A DNA stretch of 64,000 nucleotides. It comes from CAYNZV01 sp965217095. Lineage in GTDB: Bacteria; Latescibacterota; UBA2968; UBA8231. The stretch covers positions 5,828,001-5,892,000 of the forward strand of contig OZ244235.1 of assembly GCA_965217095.1 (NCBI GenBank), written 5' to 3'. Shown here in pieces: positions 26,561-33,742 of this stretch; the first letter of the stretch is position 1, and the number at the start of each line of letters is the position of its first letter. Position numbers and translations under genes: made by a program. The notes below the pieces were generated by a model. It made no database searches, was not told the origin of the DNA, and worked only from the letters and a program-made list of their open reading frames with translations.

Positions 26561-26815
26561 CCTCGCCTCCAGTGGTACTTTGGCCGATGCGAGGAGTTCA
26601 TCAGTGGGTGAGACTCAATCAGATCCACCTTCCGGATCAACAAGACGCATCACGTCCCTTGGGAAACGAGGATCTCGCGCGTATCAATACCATCGGGTTG
26701 ACAAGCAAGAAACCCAACCGCGCATCGCCAAAATTCCAGGCACAGGAGCGCACGACGAAGGTTCTGGTGCGTGCGATACGCTCTTCGCGCGTTTCTCGGC
26801 GAGCCGAACGGCGCT

Positions 26816-29728
26816 TTAAAAGAGCGGACCGAATTCCGTGAAGCCAATCAGCGTGCGAACAAAAAACGACCAGCGATTGAACTCCCTTGCAGGCTGAAGC
26901 GGATCGTCGAAATCCCTCCTGTCTCGACTGAATCCAACAATCGTGCGGAGGTCGTACCCGAAATAGCTCGAGCGATTGGTCAACGTGACGAACGCGGTGC
27001 GACGTTCAAAACTCTCGCTATCACGAGTTCTATTCTCAAATCGATATGGCAACGGTCCCACCCCCTGCACCCCTGCCTGCAGTGTGGTCCGTCTCAGCAG
27101 GGGATACTTGAGCCGGAAGATCGGGATCACGCTCACCTCGTCCCGCAGCGCGCGGCCAGCTTCTTTGTCCAACTGCCGCAGGAGCATGAACTTGAATTGT
27201 GGAATCAAGCTCAACTTGCCCCACTGCCAGGTGTAGTCCGCGCGACTTACCAAGGTCCAGTAATCGAGCCGGCGCTGGCGCTGAAAAAGGCCGTTGTAGA
27301 GTTCACCCCCCTGTTGCCAGTTCAGCCGCAGACGCAGCTTCTGCGCAAAGTGAAGTCGGTCCGACGGGCGCAACTGGGCTTCCAGGACGGTTTCGTTGAC
27401 ATAGCTGTCTTGGTAAAACCGCAGATCCTCGCGGAAATGACTAACAAAGACTGGATCGTATGGAGCAGCGTAAAACCAGTATACACCCTCAAGACTGCGC
27501 GCCCGCTCCGTCAGCACGGCAAACTCGTCGGGAATGTCGTCCTGTACTCGACGGAACCGATTCTCGAAGAACAAGCGCTGGAAGCGCCCCGTGCCTTCCC
27601 TGCGGTAGGTTAGAAATCCGTAGCTGGTTCTGTTGCGTCCAGCGCCCGCAATTTCGGCGCTCGCATAGCGTCCCAGACCTGCGGCCCAGTGCGGGGTAAT
27701 ATGCATCTGGCCAAACAGGTGATAACCCCGCTGGTCCTGCTCGTAGGGATAGTCCGGATCCAGGTCGTCCTCGCGTACATCCGGCTCGTCGTTGTTGTTG
27801 TGGTCGAGACCGTATTCGTATTCCCTAGGTTCCACCTCGTATAGCAGGAAGGGCTCCTCGTAGTCGGGGATTTCGTTGAAGTTGCGGTTCGTATCGGGAA
27901 TGCCGTCGTTGTCCTCGTCCCGAGCGGGGAAAGTGCCGTCCACGTCAGTCGGCCCAAAACGCGCGCCAATCACCGAACCCAGATTGATGTCGGGATAGCG
28001 GTCCCCATCCTCATTGTCCTGTACCAAATCCCAGTAGATCGTGTGGTTGCCCTGCCCGGCAAAAATCCGCGACAGGTGACGGCCCTGCTCTTGATGGTAC
28101 ACGCGCATCTCTGTCGTGAATTCGGGTTTTACAGAAAAATACTCCATCCCAACCTGTCCCGGACCCAAGTCGCGACTGACGTTGATGAAATAAGCCGATC
28201 CTCGATCTACGAACCGTGGGGCCTGGTCAAACGCTGGTATGCGCTCTACGTGGGCGGGATAGCGGGAATAGAGTGCCGAGCGAGCCAATTCAGCATTGAT
28301 CTCCAGGCCGACCAGGCTTAGCTGCAGATCTGCGCTGGAGGTGAATATTGCCGTGTTTTCACCAACTCCGAACCGCACCCACTTGAGATTCGCCATGTCC
28401 TGCACATTGCCCTTAGCCCGCAGGACCGTCCGGTAGAATTCACCCCTGAATTGCACCTCCGGATTTTGGGAGCGTCTGTCCTTTGTCGCCAGGGTACTCA
28501 GCTCCACGCGATAGTCATTGGCTAACAACGCCTCAACCTCCACCGACTCAACCTGAGCCTCCCGAGACAGATCGAACATATAGATGAGCATCTCGTCCCC
28601 GTCAGCACGCAAAATCACCCCGGGAGACTCGACCGAAAATACCGACAGCAGTCCTTTCAGGTTTGTCCTGGAGCTAACGTCGGCGCCGGCTTCATGGGCA
28701 ATGCGGTAGATGTAGTCCGCGAAGAGTGGGATCTCACCACGGCCGCGGTAGTACAGGGGATTGCGGTAGAGATCGCCCGTGAACTGGTTATAGAGGATCT
28801 GGCGGTATTCGCCAGTAACCCGCGAAACCGTACCCACCTGCGGGCTGGCACCGGCCCGATGTCGGATTACGCTAGGTACGAGATCCGGCCGCTGTTCGCC
28901 ATTGACGATAAGCCGCATCTCCTGCACTACAGCCCCGCTGCTCCCGTCGGTAGGGGAATCATCTGAAACCCGTATCAAGACGTACTCTACGAGTGGAAGT
29001 TGAGGCCGCAGTCTGCCCTTGAGGCTGTTGCCCGGCTGCGAGCTCTGGTAGAGGTGCAGGTTCACACTGTTCAGTCCTACTTGTAGAGCTCCCAGCTTGG
29101 CCTGCAGCCGACCTCCGAGCAGCACCGTTGCTACATCGGCGTCGAAAGCGTCGTCGAAGTTGAAGATGCTCGAAGCGTCATTGGGAGCATCGATACGAGA
29201 CCCCAGAATCGTGAACGCCAGATGGGGTGTGGATAGGTCAAGTCGCGCGCCGTTGAGATCCGTTTTCGAGAGAGTTAGCGGCGTGAACCGCGCGATCAAC
29301 CCGTCGCCCACGATTGCACTGTAGCCCCAGCTACCGTAGGTGTCCCGCGCCACGACCAGATAGTCGACCAGGCTCTCCCACACCGTCAGGTCTTTGAATA
29401 CGAGACTGCCCTCGTTCAGTCCCGGTTGGCGCCGCTCCACCCATTGAAACAGGTCGTATCCGGTGATGAGATAGTCCCCTACTGAGCCGTAGAAGGCCCG
29501 CGGCGAATCCTCGTATGGGAAGCTGTGATTGGGGTAATTGGTGTAGCTGTGAAGGGCAAAGTTCTGGTAAATTGGCTGCCCGCGTCGTAGCAAGAGCTGA
29601 GCCGGGAGCGTGGTAGGAATCTCCAGGCGCGGGCGCTCCTCACCCCCAGCACCTACAGCTGCCAGCAGCAGCAGAAAGCTCCACCCGATGCGAGCAGGTA
29701 AGCCGGTCAACACCAAGAGACCTCGCAC
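26816..29728 (-). CDS. large secreted/outer-membrane-type protein (copy B)
   Basis: This is the intact paralogue of 2183-5284. I place the start at the GTG ending at 29728, which has GGAG upstream and gives a normal signal peptide (ARIGWSFLLLLAAVGAGG). The longer frame from 29800 would begin inside the terminator hairpin of the preceding gene. The 970-residue protein has an acidic linker near residues 600-625 (DEDNDGIPDTNRNFNEIPDY), a long C-terminal series of amphipathic aromatic strands, and ends GFTEFGPLF with a terminal Phe, typical of outer-membrane barrels. I do not recognise a named family. Membrane insertion and transport or surface-display roles are inferred. Confidence 0.8.
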   Translation of the reverse strand: MRGLLVLTGLPARIGWSFLLLLAAVGAGGEERPRLEIPTTLPAQLLLRRGQPIYQNFALHSYTNYPNHSFPYEDSPRAFYGSVGDYLITGYDLFQWVERRQPGLNEGSLVFKDLTVWESLVDYLVVARDTYGSWGYSAIVGDGLIARFTPLTLSKTDLNGARLDLSTPHLAFTILGSRIDAPNDASSIFNFDDAFDADVATVLLGGRLQAKLGALQVGLNSVNLHLYQSSQPGNSLKGRLRPQLPLVEYVLIRVSDDSPTDGSSGAVVQEMRLIVNGEQRPDLVPSVIRHRAGASPQVGTVSRVTGEYRQILYNQFTGDLYRNPLYYRGRGEIPLFADYIYRIAHEAGADVSSRTNLKGLLSVFSVESPGVILRADGDEMLIYMFDLSREAQVESVEVEALLANDYRVELSTLATKDRRSQNPEVQFRGEFYRTVLRAKGNVQDMANLKWVRFGVGENTAIFTSSADLQLSLVGLEINAELARSALYSRYPAHVERIPAFDQAPRFVDRGSAYFINVSRDLGPGQVGMEYFSVKPEFTTEMRVYHQEQGRHLSRIFAGQGNHTIYWDLVQDNEDGDRYPDINLGSVIGARFGPTDVDGTFPARDEDNDGIPDTNRNFNEIPDYEEPFLLYEVEPREYEYGLDHNNNDEPDVREDDLDPDYPYEQDQRGYHLFGQMHITPHWAAGLGRYASAEIAGAGRNRTSYGFLTYRREGTGRFQRLFFENRFRRVQDDIPDEFAVLTERARSLEGVYWFYAAPYDPVFVSHFREDLRFYQDSYVNETVLEAQLRPSDRLHFAQKLRLRLNWQQGGELYNGLFQRQRRLDYWTLVSRADYTWQWGKLSLIPQFKFMLLRQLDKEAGRALRDEVSVIPIFRLKYPLLRRTTLQAGVQGVGPLPYRFENRTRDSESFERRTAFVTLTNRSSYFGYDLRTIVGFSRDRRDFDDPLQPAREFNRWSFFVRTLIGFTEFGPLF

Positions 29729-29755
29729 GCGAATCCCACTCCGTAGCCTCAGCTC

Positions 29756-29817
29756 GCAAAAGAAAGAGCCAATTCTGGAGGTTCGGCGCCGAAACCACAC
29801 CTTCCCTCAGAATTGGC
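29756..29817 (-). terminator. rho-independent terminator of the 630-residue secreted-protein gene
   Basis: On the minus strand GCCAATTCTG (29817-29808) pairs perfectly with CAGAATTGGC (29777-29768). The 30-nt loop contains a further 12-bp palindrome TTCGGCGCCGAA. TCTTTCTTTT follows the stem. It lies about 85 bp after the stop of the gene at 29903-31795. Confidence 0.8.
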
Positions 29818-29902
29818 CCCTCTCTACAGATTCCACTAAGTGCTGGACTGCAGCCGTGCAAATGCATCGCTGCACGCGCCGCCGCGAGAGCGCCCCTGGA
29901 GC

Positions 29903-31795
29903 TTACTTCAGTAAGGTCACCGAGTGTGTGGCGCCAAAGTCGCCGGCCTGCATTCGGTAGAAGTAGACCCCGCTGGATACCGGCTGTCCATTCGCGTCGA
30001 GAGCATCCCAGGTAGTTTTGTAGGCACCCTTGCTCAGTTCCTCGTCGACGAGGCTGGTCACGACCTGACCGGCGACGTTGTACACGTCGATCTTCACGCG
30101 TAGGTCGGTCGGCACGGCAAAACTGATCGTGGTTTCCGGATTGAACGGATTCGGATACGCCGCATCCAGGCTGTAGCTACTGGGAAGGCTCGAGCTCTCG
30201 AGCTCTTCGACGGCCGTGACACCTCCACCGAGCCGTCCGCTTGCCACATCGTACGGGACAAACATCGTCATGCCCGGACCGAGCTCACCTGTCTCGGGGT
30301 TATCGAAGACGTGGGTGAGCACCTTCATGGCCGTGCCAACGTAGAGACCGTCCCACGGACCACCTTCGGACACGATGTTCAGGTGCCAGACGTGGGGACC
30401 GGAACGGAACGGACCGGTACCCGGGGCCATAACGACGTTGGCAAGCGCAGTGCCGTCGCGGCCGAAAAAGCCAAAGTGGGCGCCGTGCGTCGTTTCGGTT
30501 TCGGTCATGAACAGGACCTTGCCACTGCGGTCAGCCCGCGTGTGAATGGGTAAACCGATGTGTGGCTGGATGCCCAGCGCAGCGGCCTGCTCATTGGAGA
30601 CCCGGCCCCCTAAGCCATCACCGGCATAATTGGCCCAGATGGCATTGCCGTCGTGATCCATGTGCACAATCGGAGCCCGGTTCTTCCAGGCTGAGAGCCA
30701 CATTCCCCGTTCGTTCACATCGATCTTTCCAGGGCCGTCGTTTCCAACCGTCTCGTTGCCATCGGCGTCTACATTAACGAATGTGAAAAAGTCGTTTGTG
30801 TCGTAGGAACGCATGAGTTCGCCCGTCTGCTTGTCCCACGATGTAACCGAGGTGGTGGGAGGTTCGGCCCGACTCCAATTGCACTGGTAGATAATATTGC
30901 CCCAGGGAGCGATCCCAACCTGCCGATTATCCTCATTGGCCTGAGCCCAGCCATTGTCGCCGAAGTCTGTGACGCGCGACCACGACTTGGCAGGGGGATC
31001 GATCTTCATCTTGAATATCCCGGCCATTTCACCGACCCTATGGTTCGTCCAGAAGATCTCGGGATCCTGGTCATCGACTTTTGTGCCACCCCAGGTTGAC
31101 GCTCCTTCGTAATTGAACACCCTGTCGTTGTACTGCCAACGTTCCCAGGCGTTGGGGTTGGCCAGGTAGTCCGTGCCCAAGGTCGAGCGGGTCATATCTC
31201 CGTTCAGACGCCCCAGATCGGGCTGGGGCGCGAAGTGTTCGTGGCTCCAAACTACAGGCGGGTCGAATCGCGTGTCGATGGAGTTCTCGGTCCAGGATCC
31301 TGAACCCGGTCCAGGGGCTGCTAGCGACGAGTTGTCGAGGTTGTTGACCGCGATCAGGTCGAACTGATACGTTCCGGGGCCAGCTGCCGTGCCCTCGAAG
31401 TCCGTGCCATTCCACGTGATGCGGTTCTGGCCCGACTGAAAGGCCTGCCCCGAGGTGTGGTTGATATAAAGCGGCTGCGGCACTAATCGCAGCCAGGCGC
31501 CGCCATCGGGACCCGGCCCGCGCCGCCCAGTTTCGTTCGTTCCCATCTTGTATACCACCAGCCAGACCGTTGCGCGCTGGTTGATGGTGAAGGGAACACT
31601 CACCGAGCCCGTGCCATTCCAGGGAACGTCCTGGACTGTGGCTTCCAAAACGTTGAATACCCCGGAGATCTCGGGAACCACGACGCTCCCATCCCATTGT
31701 GATACTTCGGGGAAGGTTTCTTCCTGGGCCCACACCGCACCAGAAATTAGAAGGGCCACGATCGCTCCGGCGACACTAATGGACAATCTCTGCAT
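29903..31795 (-). CDS. secreted protein with C-terminal FlgD-like/Por-type sorting domain
   Basis: A classical signal peptide (MQRLSISVAGAIVALLISG, then AVWAQ) starts the protein, with GAGGA 7 nt before the ATG. The middle (about residues 30-530) is rich in Gly and Trp, and includes a FlgD-like stretch (SGQNRITWNGTDFEGTAAGP) near residue 120. The rest could be a propeller but is not assignable. The last 85 residues (AAYPNPFNPETTISFAVP, DVYNVAGQVV, GVYFYRM) are the Ig-like module used for type IX-like sorting or surface attachment. It has its own promoter (31921-31949) and terminator (29756-29817), so it is monocistronic and probably abundant. The substrate or partner is unknown. Confidence 0.85.
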   Translation of the reverse strand: MQRLSISVAGAIVALLISGAVWAQEETFPEVSQWDGSVVVPEISGVFNVLEATVQDVPWNGTGSVSVPFTINQRATVWLVVYKMGTNETGRRGPGPDGGAWLRLVPQPLYINHTSGQAFQSGQNRITWNGTDFEGTAAGPGTYQFDLIAVNNLDNSSLAAPGPGSGSWTENSIDTRFDPPVVWSHEHFAPQPDLGRLNGDMTRSTLGTDYLANPNAWERWQYNDRVFNYEGASTWGGTKVDDQDPEIFWTNHRVGEMAGIFKMKIDPPAKSWSRVTDFGDNGWAQANEDNRQVGIAPWGNIIYQCNWSRAEPPTTSVTSWDKQTGELMRSYDTNDFFTFVNVDADGNETVGNDGPGKIDVNERGMWLSAWKNRAPIVHMDHDGNAIWANYAGDGLGGRVSNEQAAALGIQPHIGLPIHTRADRSGKVLFMTETETTHGAHFGFFGRDGTALANVVMAPGTGPFRSGPHVWHLNIVSEGGPWDGLYVGTAMKVLTHVFDNPETGELGPGMTMFVPYDVASGRLGGGVTAVEELESSSLPSSYSLDAAYPNPFNPETTISFAVPTDLRVKIDVYNVAGQVVTSLVDEELSKGAYKTTWDALDANGQPVSSGVYFYRMQAGDFGATHSVTLLK

Positions 31796-32304
31796 GACGC
31801 ATCCTCACTTAGGTTTAAGTTAGAGGCGCACTATGTATGCATCCCCATTCTTTGATTTAGATGCACTCTAGAAGGTAAACTACAACCCGACAGTTTATAA
31901 GCAAATGTCTTTTGCGAGTATTAGTAGGAAGTTCACGCACAATTGTCAATAGACATTATTTATTGCGAGATTCAAGTTGAGAAGCAAGCAGATTCGCCTA
32001 GTTGCTCACTGCTATTAGAAATGGGGTAGATCAATCCTCAAACACGAGCGATCTCCGGGCCAAGGCCCGCGCCTACGGTTCACTGGTCGGCGTGGAGTAC
32101 GGCGAGGCATTTGTGCGTTCACAGGCCATCCCGATTCGTCTAACTGATCCGAACTTGCTTATCGAGAGCAAGGTGTGATACAACTTACGCTGGCATTCTG
32201 GGTCTAGCGGAGATGAACGGAGCATGGCAGGTGATCTAGCAAGCGGATGTGAAAAGGACCTGCAATCGCCCGGTCCGATTTCTGCGTTCGGACTATCCTA
32301 AACT
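31796..32304. other. 509-bp intergenic region with a coding fragment
   Basis: 31796-31990 is A+T-rich and holds the promoter and leader of the minus-strand gene. At about 32034-32178 a plus frame reads as a plausible protein tail (DLRAKARAYGSLVGVEYGEA and on to LLIESKV, then TGA) with no start, probably the remnant of a deleted gene that I cannot identify. Nothing else is apparent up to the sulfatase start. Confidence 0.45.
31921..31949 (-). promoter_or_regulatory. sigma-70-type promoter of the 630-residue secreted-protein gene
   Basis: On the minus strand a perfect -35 TTGACA (31949-31944), a 17-bp spacer and TACTAA (31926-31921) lie in an A+T-rich leader about 125 bp upstream of the start codon. 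TAATAC overlaps as an alternative -10. Confidence 0.55.
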
Positions 32305-33673
32305 GTGAGAAATGAACGGCCGAATGTCCTTTTGCTATTGACGGACAACCAGCGAGACGACCAGCTCGGATGCGCTGGACATCGGATCCTACAAACACCC
32401 AACCTGGATCGTCTGGCAACCCGTGGCGTCCGCTTCGCCAACGCGCTCGCAACATCGCCGATCTGCGCTGCTAGCCGCGCGAGCATTCTCACCGGGCTCC
32501 ACGAGTCGACCCATCGTTTCACGTTTTTCACGCCGCCGCTACCAAGGTGTGACGCCGCCGCTACCCACGGAGTTTACCGACATCTCTTACCCAGCTCTTC
32601 TTAAGGCAGCCGGGTATCGCACGGGCCTAATTGGCAAATTCGGCATCGCTTCCAGTGGAACCGAACCATCCCTCGAGGACGAGCGTGCGCTGTCAAAGAT
32701 GTTCGACGTTTTCGACAACTACGAACACCCGGGTCCAGACGGCTACTTTCAACGTCAGCCCGACGGCAGCATGCGCCACCTGACCGATGTGACCAGCGAC
32801 AAGGCGCTCGACTTCCTGGACTTGTGTCCCTCCAACAGGCCCTGGTGCCTCTCGGTCAATTTCAACGCCCCGCACGCGCAGGACGATGATCCGCGCCTCT
32901 ATATCTGGCCACCTTCGGCTGACGGACTGTACGAGAACGCCGTTGTCCCCGAGCCGGTCAATTCCGATCCGGAGTTCTTCGAAGCGTTGCCGGACTTCCT
33001 AAAGCAGGCCGAGGGACGTCGGCGCTGGCGCTACAAGTTCAGCACGCCGGAACTGTATCAGCGCAGCATGAAGGGCAAGTACCGAATGATCACAGGTGTG
33101 GATACGGCGAGCAGCATAATCCTCGAGAAGATCGAAGAACTGGGAATGCGAGAGAACACAGTCGTTATCTTCTCGTCCGACCACGGAATGTTCTTCGGCG
33201 ACCGCGGATTGGCCGACTGCTGGCTGATGCATGAAGAGTGCCTGCGCGTGCCCTTGATCGTGTGCGATCCTCGGCCGGGAACGGCCAGGCGCGGTATCCT
33301 CCGCGAGGAGATGGCTTTGAACGTCGACATCGCTCCGACGATCCTGGAACTGGCCGGCGTCGAGCCGCCTACGCGCATGCAGGGGCAGAGTCTTCTGCCT
33401 TTGCTCAGGGGCGAATGGCCCGAGTGGCGCACCGAGTGCTTTATTGAGCACCGCTTCGACCGCCCAGGATTCCCCAAGAGCGAGGGTGTGCGGACAACGT
33501 GTTGGAAGTACTTTCGCTACTACGAGCAGGACCCCGTCCACGAAGAGTTGTATGATCTGGAAAGCGATCCGCACGAAGCGAATAATCTGGCGGGAGACCC
33601 TGCCGTCGCAGCGCAAGTGGACAGACTTCGCGCGCGGTGCGATGAGTGGAAGGCAAGGTTGGAGAACAGCTGA
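32305..33673 (+). pseudogene. type I sulfatase, frameshifted by a 22-bp duplication
   Basis: Sulfatases of this group hydrolyse sulfate esters from sugars using formylglycine. The GTG-started frame (MRNERPNVLLLLTDNQRDDQ) contains the metal-binding TDNQ and the formylglycine motif CAASR in SPICAASRASILTG. It derails after FTFFTPPLP. The rest (TEFTDISYPALLKAAGYRTG, FSSDHGMFFGDRG, the C-terminal ELYDLESDPHE) is in another frame. Deleting 22 bp (one of two ACGCCGCCGCTACC copies plus AAGGTGTG, 32544-32565) rejoins them as HRFTFFTPPLPTEFTDISYP. The restored protein would have about 449 residues. A formylglycine-generating enzyme is not in the window. Confidence 0.85.
32530..32565 (+). repeat. 14-bp direct repeat causing the sulfatase frameshift
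   Basis: ACGCCGCCGCTACC occurs at 32530-32543 and 32552-32565, separated by AAGGTGTG. The 22-bp unit is not a multiple of three, so it shifts the reading frame. Confidence 0.85.
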
Positions 33674-33742
33674 ACTAGAAAAGAAGGCTCCCCTCGGTGA
33701 CGTCTTGACCTCGCTAGGCGCTTGCACATGGAGAAATGCAAA

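Noticed and set aside
29903..31795. Complete type IX secretion system
   Set aside because: Only sorting-type C-terminal modules are present. No PorU, PorV, SprA or GldKLMN-like gene is in the window, so the secretion route is not shown.
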